The translations under genes were made by a program, and so were the position numbers. From Aquincolibacterium sp041674705 (GTDB taxonomy: Bacteria > Omnitrophota > Omnitrophia > Omnitrophales > Aquincolibacteriaceae), in the NCBI GenBank assembly GCA_041674705.1, contig JBAYVF010000001.1, positions 1-64,000 on the forward strand: a stretch of 64,000 nt of DNA, written 5' to 3'. Of this stretch, positions 7,723-15,859 are shown one piece after another. How positions within the stretch are numbered: position 1 is the stretch's first letter; the number at the start of each line of letters is the position of its first letter. Under the pieces are notes generated by a model that saw nothing but the letters and a program-made list of their open reading frames with translations, ran no database searches and was not told the DNA's origin.

Positions 7723-8664
7723 ATGTCGGCACAGTGTCCTTTCTGCAAAAAAGAACCGGATAAGATAACGCCTTTTACGAACAGGGATTGCTCAACGATT
7801 TTTTGTAAACGATGCGGAGAGTTTGCAATAACAGGCTCATTGTTATCTTCTTATGCTGACTTGGAAGAGAAAAGTCATTTGTTTTCTGGTGTTCTTCGTT
7901 GGAGAAAAGAGGGAGGTCTTAAAAGCGGAGAAATTTTAACTTCGCATACAATCAAAGAGATTTTGCAGAGCACAGAAATTCCTCAAAAAATCCCTGAAAA
8001 AATCGATAGGCTTATTTATTATATCGGTCTTAACAGCCCTACCTTCGGCGCTTCTGTCTCAATAAAGCCAGACGACGATTACTCCTTAACTTTTTCTCCT
8101 TCCGAAGACGAGCTTCACGAAATCCTTTTATTTCTGGAGAGAGATAGGCTCATCGAGCCAGCTATGGATTTTATGGGTAATGTTGCAGCCATCGAGACGC
8201 AATTATCTTACGAGGAAATGGTTCAATGCAAATTTACAATGCAAGGGTGGAAGAGGTTTTACGAGTTGGAAAGAAAAGGCGTAGATTCAAAGCAATGTTT
8301 TGTAGCGATGAATTTTGATAATGAATTTGATTCTGCATATCAAAAAATTAGTGAAGCTATAGAAGATTGCGGATTTAAAGCTTACAGAACGAAAGGATTT
8401 TCAATAGACGATGTCAACGACCTTATTATCGCGGGTATTAAAGAAAGCGCTTTTGTCGTAGCCGACTTTACGGGGCAGAAGCCGGGTGTTTATTTTGAGG
8501 CTGGGTTTGCTCGTGGATTAGGGAAAAAGGTTATTTGGACATGTAGGGAGGAAGAGAAAGACAAGTTGCATTTTGATACGCGACAATTTAATCACATCTT
8601 GTGGAAAGACGTTGAAGAGTTAAAGAGCAAACTACAAACAAGTATTCGAGCCAATATAATTTGA
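7723..8664 (+). CDS. Zinc-ribbon protein with C-terminal TIR/deoxyribosyltransferase-like domain
   Basis: The 313-residue protein starts with CPFC and later CKRC, a zinc-ribbon pair at residues about 5-33. A helical middle part follows. The last 130 residues begin KQCFVAMNFDNEFDSAY and contain IAGIKESAFVVADFTG and GVYFEAGFARGLGKKVI. This is the Rossmann-like signature shared by nucleoside 2-deoxyribosyltransferase-like and TIR-like nucleotide-binding effectors, with a conserved Glu in YFEAGFA. Such domains often degrade or bind nucleotides, including NAD, in immune systems; this activity is inferred. AGGGGA seven bases before ATG 7723 supports the start. It is AT-rich like its island neighbours. 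Confidence 0.72.
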   Translation: MSAQCPFCKKEPDKITPFTNRDCSTIFCKRCGEFAITGSLLSSYADLEEKSHLFSGVLRWRKEGGLKSGEILTSHTIKEILQSTEIPQKIPEKIDRLIYYIGLNSPTFGASVSIKPDDDYSLTFSPSEDELHEILLFLERDRLIEPAMDFMGNVAAIETQLSYEEMVQCKFTMQGWKRFYELERKGVDSKQCFVAMNFDNEFDSAYQKISEAIEDCGFKAYRTKGFSIDDVNDLIIAGIKESAFVVADFTGQKPGVYFEAGFARGLGKKVIWTCREEEKDKLHFDTRQFNHILWKDVEELKSKLQTSIRANII

Positions 8665-8760
8665 AGGATATGATATCCAACCATAACCGGACGCCGTCCA
8701 CGGGGAGAGGTTAGAACCGTAACGACAGCGTCAAATTGTCATATCCCTCCAGACAGCGTC
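8665..8760 (+). other. Structured intergenic segment, possible small RNA
   Basis: GGATATGA (8666-8673) pairs with TCATATCC (8739-8746), enclosing further short palindromes such as GGACGCCGTCC. AGACAG/CTGTCT follows at about 8751-8773. The arrangement could be a folded RNA at the end of the island transcript or the remnant of a recombination site. No conserved family is recognised. Confidence 0.4.
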
Positions 8761-8800
8761 CCGTAAACTGTCTCGCTATGGTACAATTCCCGTATGATTC

Positions 8801-8929
8801 ACCCCGTTAGAGATAGGAAGCGCTTTAAAAGCGCTTCCGTGACCGGGCGTCTAATTGTTATGAAAATTTTTACTCAGTTTGATTCCAGAGGATTGATAAC
8901 GTGAATGTTACTGCAATCTCTAACGGGGT
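8801..8929. repeat. 14-bp inverted repeat at the right edge of the island
   Basis: ACCCCGTTAGAGAT at 8801-8814 is the exact reverse complement of ATCTCTAACGGGGT at 8916-8929. Between them is an 11-bp-stem hairpin (GGAAGCGCTTT/AAAGCGCTTCC, 8816-8838). The right arm lies inside the first codons of the glycosidase. A 36-codon frame (8794-8904) spans the left arm and hairpin and overlaps the glycosidase start; it is probably not a gene. Confidence 0.65.
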
Positions 8930-10145
8930 AAAATTTCCTCAAAATTTCTTATGGGGCGCTGCGACGGCGGCGTATCAGGTGGAGGGCGGCAACGACCGTT
9001 CCGACTGGTGGCGATGGGAAAAGAAGGCCGGGAAAGAAAATTCCGGCGCTGCATGCCGCCATTATGATCTCTATGAGCTTGACTTCGAACTCGCCAAAGG
9101 GCTCGGCCATAACGCCCACCGTCTTTCGGTTGAGTGGAGCCGCATCGAGCCCGAAGAAGGGAAGTTCTCCGAATATGCCCTCAAACATTATGCGGGGGTC
9201 ATTCTGGCCTTACGGGCGCGGGATATTGAGCCGGTGGTGACACTGCACCACTTTACAAACCCGGCCTGGTTCGCGGATCTTGGGGGCTGGCGGAATAAGC
9301 GATCTGTAGATTATTTTCTTCGTTTTTCAGAGCGTGTCGTTCGAACGCTTTCCCCGTATGTTCACACCTGGATCACGATCAATGAGCCGACGATTTATTT
9401 TTCCCACGCTTATTTTCTCGGAGCATGGCCGCCTGAGGAAAAATCGATCCGGAAGGCGATGGCCGTTAAAAACCACCTGGCCGCGGCGCACATCAAGACC
9501 TATCGCATGATCCATAAAGTTTACAAAGAATTAAACCTTCAAAAACCTTTGGTGAGTTTTTCCCAACACATGCAGGCCTTTGTGCCGTGCGTGCCAAGCG
9601 CGAAAAACAAATTCGCCGCGTTTTTGCGTCATCAGTGGTTCAATCTGGGACTGATCGATCAGTTCGTGCGGCAAAAGGCCCTGGATTTTATCGGGCTCAA
9701 CTATTATTCGCGGCAGTTAGTAGAGCTCAAGCGGTGGGGCCTCAGGAATCTTTTCGCGGACGTCTGTGAAAACGGGCATCATCCGGTGAAAAAAAATTCT
9801 TTGGGCTGGGATATTTATCCGGAAGGGTTGCATGACTTGCTGCTCAAACTGAAAAAATACAACCTGCCCGTTATGATCACCGAAAACGGCATTTGCACTT
9901 CGGATGACAACTTGCGATGGGAATTCATCGCCCGTCATTTGGAGGCTATTCATCGGGCCATGGAGAAAGGTGTGCCGGTCTCGGGGTATCTTTACTGGTC
10001 GCTTCTGGATAACTTTGAATGGGACAAGGGTTTTTGCCCGCGCTTTGGTCTGATCGAAATGGATTACAAAACACAGCAGCGGACGGTCCGGGAAAGCGCC
10101 GTCAAATTCAGCGAAGTTTGCAAAACGGGGATTTTAGGACAATGA
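8901..10145 (+). CDS. Family GH1 beta-glucosidase/beta-glycosidase
   Basis: The 414-residue protein is a GH1 (beta/alpha)8 retaining glycosidase. It has the N-terminal signature FLWGAATAAYQVEG, acid/base Glu at about 162 in TINEP, nucleophile Glu at about 328 in ITENG, and the late SLLDNFEW motif of the substrate subsite. No signal peptide is present, so it acts in the cytoplasm on imported beta-glycosides. GTG 8901 is used as the start; the family motif begins at residue 12, so little could be missing. It ends in an ATGA overlap with the next small membrane protein. Sugar specificity cannot be read from the sequence. Confidence 0.95.
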   Translation: MNVTAISNGVKFPQNFLWGAATAAYQVEGGNDRSDWWRWEKKAGKENSGAACRHYDLYELDFELAKGLGHNAHRLSVEWSRIEPEEGKFSEYALKHYAGVILALRARDIEPVVTLHHFTNPAWFADLGGWRNKRSVDYFLRFSERVVRTLSPYVHTWITINEPTIYFSHAYFLGAWPPEEKSIRKAMAVKNHLAAAHIKTYRMIHKVYKELNLQKPLVSFSQHMQAFVPCVPSAKNKFAAFLRHQWFNLGLIDQFVRQKALDFIGLNYYSRQLVELKRWGLRNLFADVCENGHHPVKKNSLGWDIYPEGLHDLLLKLKKYNLPVMITENGICTSDDNLRWEFIARHLEAIHRAMEKGVPVSGYLYWSLLDNFEWDKGFCPRFGLIEMDYKTQQRTVRESAVKFSEVCKTGILGQ

Positions 10146-10339
10146 ACACCACGAATATCTTCGCATCGATCATCTTTGGAAGTATTGGCTTGGGTGCGTT
10201 CATTTACGGAAAAAAACAGTCGAATCTCAAGGCCCTGGTGATAGGGGTGGTCCTCATGATCTATCCCTATTTTATGCAAAATCCCATTGCGCTTTTTGCG
10301 ACCGGCACGGGACTTACCGTCCTGCTCTTTATCTTTTAA
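10142..10339 (+). CDS. Small membrane protein, function unknown
   Basis: The 65-residue protein overlaps the glycosidase stop by ATGA and so is probably translationally coupled to it. It has two hydrophobic segments (about 6-22 and 31-64) around a short basic loop GKKQSN. The pattern SIGLGAFIYGKKQ with MIYPYF resembles small proteins loosely annotated as amino-acid-transport-like. No catalytic motif is seen. Confidence 0.75.
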   Translation: MNTTNIFASIIFGSIGLGAFIYGKKQSNLKALVIGVVLMIYPYFMQNPIALFATGTGLTVLLFIF

Positions 10340-10354
10340 TTAGAGAGAATGATA

Positions 10355-11077
10355 ATGCCTCAGATTAAAAAAAACGCCTGGGCCTTCTTCGGAATTTTTA
10401 CCTTCCTGGGGCTCTTGCTTGGGGTCGCGGCCTATTTTGAAGGGGGCCGGCCTTTTCTTCATTTTTTGTGGAGCCGGTCGTTCCTGACGCTTCTCAAGAT
10501 TCTCTTGATCGCGGCGTTCGGCTTGTGGATCCTGAAATGGATCACGAAGAGAGTCCTGCCGCAGGGATGGCTCAAATGGATTTACGGGATCCTTTTTCTT
10601 CCGATCCTGCTCTTGCCCATTTTCCGGTGTTATTTCAAAGTGCCGTACATTTTTTGCCGCGCCTGTCCTCACAAGTGCCCGTGGGGCTTCTTGCGAAGTT
10701 TCGCGTTCCCGGCCTTCCTTCTTCTGAACCTTTCGAATAAATTTTGGTGTACCGCCCTTTGCCCTTTTGGGACATTCCAGGAATGCCAGGCGCAGATTTC
10801 CCCCAAGCGATTTAAGCTTCCGTCCTGGAGCGCGCTTTTCGCCTATGTTGTTCTGCTCCTGGTGACCGGCCTGTATCTTTTCACCTTATTTGATGTGCCC
10901 GCGGTGGAGTTTTTCGAAATGGAGCGCTACGCCTGGGTGGAAGTATCCATCGGGGTAGCGGCCTTGATCCTTCTCGCGGCTTTTTTCATCCCGAAATTCT
11001 GGTGCCGGTATTTTTGTCCCGTGGGAACGATCGACGAGGTGATTTCGAGTTTTCGCCGCTCTAAATCACCCCTATAA
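10355..11077 (+). CDS. Membrane ferredoxin-like 4Fe-4S protein (NapH/MauN-like)
   Basis: The protein of about 240 residues has five or six membrane spans and cysteine clusters typical of NapH/RnfH-like electron carriers: CRACPHKCPWG, CTALCPFGTFQEC and CRYFCPVGT. These can hold 4Fe-4S clusters and move electrons between the quinol pool or ferredoxin and a periplasmic reductase. ATG 10355 is preferred to ATG 10349 because AGAGAGA would otherwise abut the start. No redox partner is adjacent, so the pathway is unknown. Confidence 0.85.
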   Translation: MPQIKKNAWAFFGIFTFLGLLLGVAAYFEGGRPFLHFLWSRSFLTLLKILLIAAFGLWILKWITKRVLPQGWLKWIYGILFLPILLLPIFRCYFKVPYIFCRACPHKCPWGFLRSFAFPAFLLLNLSNKFWCTALCPFGTFQECQAQISPKRFKLPSWSALFAYVVLLLVTGLYLFTLFDVPAVEFFEMERYAWVEVSIGVAALILLAAFFIPKFWCRYFCPVGTIDEVISSFRRSKSPL

Positions 11078-11117
11078 AGAGGCTGTTTAATAGCTCGTAT
11101 TTTGAGCCGATCTGTTC

Positions 11118-11123
11118 TATAAT
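11118..11123 (+). promoter_or_regulatory. -10 box of the RNA helicase gene
   Basis: A perfect TATAAT ends nine bases before ATG 11133, with no Shine-Dalgarno sequence between. The transcript would begin within a few bases of the start codon. The -35 region is weak. Confidence 0.55.
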
Positions 11124-11132
11124 ACGCACATC

Positions 11133-12389
11133 ATGCCTCATACAACGCCCTCTTTAGCACAGCCAACGCCGGCAAGTTTCTATGGATTGGGGATCGCCCC
11201 GCATATCCTGGAAACCCTTACAAGAATGAAGTTCCAGACCCCCACGCCTATTCAGCAGAAGGCCATTCCGCTGGCCGTAGCAGGGCAGGATGTGATCGGG
11301 GTGGCGCAGACGGGGACCGGGAAGACCCTGGCATTCGGGATCCCGATGGTCCAGCGCCTGACCCAGACCAAAGGCCGTGGGCTGATCCTTATCCCGACCC
11401 GGGAACTCGCCTATCAGGTCCATCAAAGCCTTCATAAACTTGACCCCAAGATCAAATTCGCGATCCTGATCGGCGGCGCTTCCATGCACAACCAGATCCA
11501 GGAGCTTCGCCAGCATCCTCGCATTATCATCGCCACGCCGGGCCGGTTGATCGATCATATGGAACAACGCTATGTTTTTCTGAGCGAAATCAGCATCCTC
11601 GTGCTGGATGAAGCCGACCGGATGCTTGATATGGGGTTCGCGCCCCAGATCCAGAAGATCCTTCGTTCGGTTCCCAAGGAACGGCAGACGATGCTTTTTT
11701 CGGCGACGATGCCCGATACCATTATGAAGATCGCGGCATCCCAGATGAAATTGCCGGTTCATATCGAGATCGCGAAATCCGGGACCGTGGCGGAGAAGAT
11801 CACCCAGGAAGTTTTTGTCGTGAAGAAAGAAGCGAAAAGGGATCTTCTGAAGAAGGTTCTCGCGCAATATCACGGAACGATCCTTATTTTCTCAAGGACC
11901 AAGATCGGAGCCTATAAGATCACCCGCGCGATCCGTGAAATGGGGCACAATGCCGCCGAGATCCACGCCGACCGTTCGCTTTCGCAAAGGCGGGAGGCGC
12001 TCGAGGGGTTTAAATCAGGGAAATATCGCATTCTCGTGGCGACTGATATTGCAGCGCGCGGCATAGATGTGAAACACATCGAACTCGTGCTGAACTATGA
12101 TCTTCCGGATGATTCCGAGAATTTCATCCACCGGATCGGCCGTACGGGTCGCATCGGGGACAAAGGGCACGCGATCTCATTCGCGACGCCGGAGCAGGGC
12201 ACCGACGTTAAAGATATCGAAAAGGTCATGCGTATGGCGCTTCCCGTTTCCGAACATCCCGAAATGAAACTCGAAAATTTTATCGAACACAAGCCCGTCA
12301 AGGTCGCGTCTTTCGGCGGCCGGCGCTTTGGCCGGGGGGGCCGCTCCCGCGGCTACATCGCCCCTGCCTTCAGAAAGTCTTCTCGCTGA
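11133..12389 (+). CDS. DEAD-box ATP-dependent RNA helicase (RhlE-like)
   Basis: All helicase motifs are visible in the 418-residue protein: the Q motif region (FQTPTPIQQKAIP), AQTGTGKT, PTRELA, TPGR, DEAD, SAT, ARGID and HRIGRTGR. The tail after about residue 370 is short, basic and Gly/Arg-rich (FGGRRFGRGGRSRG), as in RhlE proteins that remodel ribosomal or degradosome RNAs. It works in the cytoplasm using ATP. Its 3' end is followed closely by the next gene, whose start lies 26 bases after the stop. The short distance to TATAAT suggests a leaderless mRNA. Confidence 0.93.
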   Translation: MPHTTPSLAQPTPASFYGLGIAPHILETLTRMKFQTPTPIQQKAIPLAVAGQDVIGVAQTGTGKTLAFGIPMVQRLTQTKGRGLILIPTRELAYQVHQSLHKLDPKIKFAILIGGASMHNQIQELRQHPRIIIATPGRLIDHMEQRYVFLSEISILVLDEADRMLDMGFAPQIQKILRSVPKERQTMLFSATMPDTIMKIAASQMKLPVHIEIAKSGTVAEKITQEVFVVKKEAKRDLLKKVLAQYHGTILIFSRTKIGAYKITRAIREMGHNAAEIHADRSLSQRREALEGFKSGKYRILVATDIAARGIDVKHIELVLNYDLPDDSENFIHRIGRTGRIGDKGHAISFATPEQGTDVKDIEKVMRMALPVSEHPEMKLENFIEHKPVKVASFGGRRFGRGGRSRGYIAPAFRKSSR

Positions 12390-12414
12390 CCCTTCCATTC
12401 TCAGGGGATCCCTC

Positions 12415-12846
12415 GTGCGACTATGGAGCTTGCATCCCGGATATCTGGACTCGCAGGGCCTTGTAGCGCTCTGGCGTGAAGCGCTCCTGGCGCAGAAGGT
12501 CCTGACGGGGAAGACCCGCGGCTATAAAAACCATCCTCAGCTTGAACGCTTTAAAGAGTATGTTCATCCCTCCCAAGCTATCGCAGCCTATTTATTCTCA
12601 ATTTGGGAAGAAGCGTGTCGCCGGGGATACCGTTTTGACAGAGCGAAGATCGGAAGCCAAAGAACGGGACGGAGGATCGCGGTGGCAAAGGGACAACTTC
12701 GTTATGAATTCGAATGGCTTTGCTCGAAATTAAAAAAACGCTCTCCCAAACAATACCGCAAGATCGCCTCTGTTAAAAAGATCCGGCCGCATCCTCTTTT
12801 CAGGCCGGTTTCCGGGCCGGTGGCGGATTGGGAACGGGTCCAATAG
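12415..12846 (+). CDS. Pyrimidine dimer DNA glycosylase-like protein (Pyr_excise family)
   Basis: The 143-residue protein starts RLWSLHPGYLD and contains LVALWREALLAQKVL and GYKNHPQLERF, the signatures of the T4 endonuclease V-like pyrimidine dimer glycosylase family (PF03013). Members can excise UV dimers; many bacterial ones are untested. GTG 12415 with AGGGGAT five bases upstream is chosen. A longer frame begins at 12328 inside the helicase gene but lacks a ribosome site, and its extra 29 residues match nothing in the family. Confidence 0.82.
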   Translation: MRLWSLHPGYLDSQGLVALWREALLAQKVLTGKTRGYKNHPQLERFKEYVHPSQAIAAYLFSIWEEACRRGYRFDRAKIGSQRTGRRIAVAKGQLRYEFEWLCSKLKKRSPKQYRKIASVKKIRPHPLFRPVSGPVADWERVQ

Positions 12847-12942
12847 GTCCTGATGATCCGCTTTTTTTATTAAATGAGAATCAGGGCCTATGGAGCATAG
12901 GTCCTGATGACCCGTTTAGTTCTTCCATTATAAGAATCAGGG
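12843..12942 (+). repeat. Two tandem copies of a 54-56 bp unit
   Basis: ATAGGTCCTGATGAYCCG occurs at 12843-12860 and 12897-12914, and AGAATCAGGG at 12877-12886 and 12933-12942. Within each unit CCTGAT can pair with ATCAGG. The first unit begins in the last codons of the glycosylase gene. Confidence 0.7.
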
Positions 12943-12996
12943 TTGATTCCGCCACAGGGAAAGAGTAGTCTTTTCGTAAATCCAGGGGGAACCGTC

Positions 12997-13323
12997 GTGG
13001 AATCCATAGTTAAGGAAGAGATCGAAACAAGCATTTCGGTGGACGTGTTTTCGGTGTCGGCGGCCATGGTGGGTGTTTGCCTTACGGTCATTCAGCTGAT
13101 CCAGATGAATACGGCGCAGAAAGCCAATACCGTTGTCGATGAGATCCTGGCTTTTGACTCGATCGTTTTTATGATCGCCTGCGTGGCTTCCTTCCTCGCG
13201 CTTAAGAGTAAAAGACATTCCCGGTTCAAAAAAATACTGGAAAATATCGGAGACGGCAGTTTTCTCCTCGCGATCTCCACGATGGTGGTGGCGATCACGC
13301 TGGTGGTGTATACGTTCATTTGA
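12997..13323 (+). CDS. Small integral membrane protein, function unknown
   Basis: GTG 12997 follows AGGGGGA closely; a TTG start at 12943 would add an unsupported segment. The 108-residue protein has three hydrophobic segments (about 17-36, 53-70 and 86-108) and a basic cytoplasmic loop KSKRHSRFKK. No known family is recognised. It lies upstream of the signalling operon but is separated from it by 35 bases. Confidence 0.65.
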   Translation: MESIVKEEIETSISVDVFSVSAAMVGVCLTVIQLIQMNTAQKANTVVDEILAFDSIVFMIACVASFLALKSKRHSRFKKILENIGDGSFLLAISTMVVAITLVVYTFI

Positions 13324-13358
13324 TATTTTAAGGTTCTTCAGAGGAAAGGAGCTCCGCG

Positions 13359-13727
13359 ATGAAAAAAAATATTCTCGTAATCGATGATGACCCTTTCGCC
13401 CAAAAAATGATCGTGGCGGCCCTGGAAGGGGAAGGGCACGCGGCGGTAGCTTCCCTGAATTTCAAGGATGCCCTTCAGAAAGCTCATCAGACACCTCCGG
13501 AGCTTGTGCTGATCGATGTGGTGATGCCGGACATCTCGGGGTTTGAGGCCTGCCGCCAGATCAAGGCGATGTTCCAGCCCCACCCGCCGCCGGTGATCGT
13601 GATGACCGGGAAACTTGACGCCGTCGATCCCGTTCTGGCCCGCAAAATGGGGGCCGATGATTTCGTGGTCAAGACCTCCGACATGGCTGTCTTGATTCAG
13701 GCCGTGAGGAAAATTCTTTTATCGTGA
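13359..13727 (+). CDS. Single-domain response regulator (CheY-like receiver)
   Basis: The 122-residue protein is a bare receiver: acidic pair in VIDDDPF, phospho-acceptor Asp in LVLIDVVMPD, Thr in VMTGK, and the conserved Lys in FVVKTSD. GAGGAAAGGAG precedes the ATG. With no output domain it must act through protein contacts or in a phosphorelay, probably with the large kinase at 15860-18745 in the same run of genes. Confidence 0.93.
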   Translation: MKKNILVIDDDPFAQKMIVAALEGEGHAAVASLNFKDALQKAHQTPPELVLIDVVMPDISGFEACRQIKAMFQPHPPPVIVMTGKLDAVDPVLARKMGADDFVVKTSDMAVLIQAVRKILLS

Positions 13728-13734
13728 GAACGTT

Positions 13735-15207
13735 TTGTTGAACGCCAAAAATTTTTTCCAATCAAAGGTTTTCTTTTTAATTCCGCTGTTTTTCTTCATC
13801 GTGACCCTCTTCTCGGGGTTCCTGCTCGTTCGTTTTCTTGGAAATGTTGGAGAACGGTACCTTCGCGAACAGAGTGAAGACATTCTTGAAGCCATGACCT
13901 CGGGGATTCAAAATGAGTTTAAGTCAGCTCAATCTGCAGCGGGGGCCATGGCGGGGTCTCCCTGGGTCCTTCCCGTGTTTCTCAATCCAAATTCCGAGAA
14001 TACCCCCAATGCCAATTCAGTTCTTGATCGCTACAATACCAACCTGAATTTTTCCGTTTGTTATCTTTTAGACCTCCAGGGCAATGCGATCGCTTCTTCC
14101 AACAGAAATTCCCCGGATAGTTTTGTCGGGAAAAATTATGCATTCCGGCCCTACGTCGTGGAAGCTTTGCATGGAAGGCCTTCTTTTTTCATGGCGGCAG
14201 GAGTCACAAGCCAGGAACGCGGTTTTTATGCAGCCCATCCTGTGAAGGATGACGAGGGAAAGATCGTGGGGGTAGCTGCGATCAAAAAGAATGTCGCGGA
14301 AGTCAAAGATGTTTTAGCGGGTTATCCCAACTCTTTTTTCATCAATCCTGACGGTATTGTTTTTATATCCGGTTCTAGAGAGATGGTTTTAAGAACCCTG
14401 TGGCCTCTCGGGAGTGAACAGGTTCGTGCGATCAAAGATTCCAAGCAATTCGGCTTGGTGTCTTTTGACCCCATCCTCCCCAAGCCGGTCCACGATGGGA
14501 TGAGAGGACAGTTCAGAGGGCATGCTTATCAGGCTTTTCGAAGGCCCCTGGGCCCCCCAGGGTGGTCGCTCGTGCTCTTGGCCCCCAGAAACGAGGTCTC
14601 TCATTTCCAGTTTTTGGGATGGATTATCACGGCGTTCATGAGTGCGATCATTTTAATTCTGACCCTTTTGAGCTTTTTGCGTACCAAGGATCAGGAGCTT
14701 CTTAGGGAGAGTGAGGAGAAATACCGGAGCCTTTTTCTGAATTCCCGCGATGCCATGATGATTCTCGATCCTTCCTCCGGGAGGTTTGTTTCCGGGAACC
14801 CGGCGACGATCGCAATGTTTGGGATCCGGAAAGAAGACGAATTCCAGTCTTTGGGGCCTTGGGACCTGTCTCCGGAACGGCAACCGGACGGGAGCCTTTC
14901 TGCTGTCAGAGCCAAAGAAATGATCGGGATGGCGATGCAAAAAGGGTTCCATTTTTTCGAGTGGACGCACAAGCGAGCTCAGGGCGAAAACTTTCCGGCT
15001 ACGGTGCTTCTGACCCGTATGATTATGGGCGGGGAGATAGTCCTTCAGGCCACCGTTAGGGATATTGCTCAAGAAAAACAGGCGAAGGAAGATTTGAAAA
15101 AGAAGATCGAGGAACTCGAACGTTTCAACAAGATTGCGGTCGGTCGGGAACTCAAGATGATCGAGCTCAAAGAAAAGATCAGAGTCTTGGAAGAGGGGAA
15201 GACATAG
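13735..15207 (+). CDS. Cache-PAS sensor protein without a kinase domain
   Basis: The 490-residue protein has a first membrane span at about 11-33, an extracytoplasmic dCache-type sensor region (about 35-295, with FRPYVVEALHGRPSFFMAAG), a second span (about 299-318) and a cytoplasmic PAS domain (about 328-445). The last 45 residues form a coiled coil with AVGRELKMIELKEKI, shared almost exactly with the next gene. No HisKA, HATPase, GGDEF or MCP domain follows, so it can only pass signals by contact, presumably to the adjacent kinase. The start codon is TTG (13735 or 13738); no strong ribosome site is seen, so the exact start is uncertain. Confidence 0.83.
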   Translation: MLNAKNFFQSKVFFLIPLFFFIVTLFSGFLLVRFLGNVGERYLREQSEDILEAMTSGIQNEFKSAQSAAGAMAGSPWVLPVFLNPNSENTPNANSVLDRYNTNLNFSVCYLLDLQGNAIASSNRNSPDSFVGKNYAFRPYVVEALHGRPSFFMAAGVTSQERGFYAAHPVKDDEGKIVGVAAIKKNVAEVKDVLAGYPNSFFINPDGIVFISGSREMVLRTLWPLGSEQVRAIKDSKQFGLVSFDPILPKPVHDGMRGQFRGHAYQAFRRPLGPPGWSLVLLAPRNEVSHFQFLGWIITAFMSAIILILTLLSFLRTKDQELLRESEEKYRSLFLNSRDAMMILDPSSGRFVSGNPATIAMFGIRKEDEFQSLGPWDLSPERQPDGSLSAVRAKEMIGMAMQKGFHFFEWTHKRAQGENFPATVLLTRMIMGGEIVLQATVRDIAQEKQAKEDLKKKIEELERFNKIAVGRELKMIELKEKIRVLEEGKT

Positions 15208-15251
15208 CGAGGCCGGGCCCAAGGGTTTCATGATTTTCAGGAGATAGTGAC

Positions 15252-15857
15252 ATGACGAAGAACGACAAAACCAAAGAAGAGCTTCTTGCGGAGATCGCGT
15301 TCCTGCAAAAACAGGTTGCAGACTTTACGCAAGCAGGTGTCGAGCACAAGCGGGGGGAAGAGGCGCTGCGTAGTAGCGAGGAACAGCTCCGGGCGCTGGT
15401 GGATAATATCAATTTGGGCATTACGTATATCGACAAGGATTACAATGTTGTTTTCACCAATAAAGCCCAGGGGGAGCTGTTCCGGAGATCGCCTGCTGAA
15501 TTTGCGGGGAAGCACTGTTTTTTCGAATTTGAAAAACGTGACAGGATCTGCCCTCATTGTCCCGGGAAAATAGCAATGGCGACCGGGCGCAAAGCGGAGG
15601 CCCAGGCTACGGGCCGACGTCAAGATGGAAGCAATTTCCAGGCACGCATCGAGGCTTTCCCCTTTTTTCTGCGGGACGGGAAGATCGCAGGGTTCATCGA
15701 AGTCGTCGAAGACATCTCCGAGCGCAAGAAGGCTGAGAACGCATTGGAGCAGAAGATGGAAGAGCTTGAGAGTTTTAAAAAGATCGCGGTCGGCCGGGAG
15801 CTCAAAATGATCGAGCTTAAAGAAAAGATCAGAGTTCTGGAAGAAGGGAAAAAATAG
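15252..15857 (+). CDS. Soluble PAS protein with coiled-coil tail
   Basis: The 201-residue cytoplasmic protein has an N-terminal coiled coil (EELLAEIAFLQKQVADF), one PAS domain (about 45-160, ending VVEDISERKKAE) and the same C-terminal tail as the preceding gene (AVGRELKMIELKEKIRVLEE). Within the PAS, CFFEF and later CPHCPGK may bind a cofactor or metal, which would suit redox sensing; that is inference. It ends two bases before the kinase ATG at 15860, so the two are likely co-translated and act together. Confidence 0.83.
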   Translation: MTKNDKTKEELLAEIAFLQKQVADFTQAGVEHKRGEEALRSSEEQLRALVDNINLGITYIDKDYNVVFTNKAQGELFRRSPAEFAGKHCFFEFEKRDRICPHCPGKIAMATGRKAEAQATGRRQDGSNFQARIEAFPFFLRDGKIAGFIEVVEDISERKKAENALEQKMEELESFKKIAVGRELKMIELKEKIRVLEEGKK

Positions 15858-15859
15858 CG

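Noticed and set aside
6914..8900. Gaps of the AT-rich island considered as integron attC sites
   Set aside because: No clear R' and R'' core motifs (GTTRRRY/RYYYAAC) with the expected fold, and no integrase in the window.
8794..8904. 36-codon frame overlapping the glycosidase start
   Set aside because: It reads through an inverted repeat and a hairpin, has no ribosome site, and matches nothing recognised.
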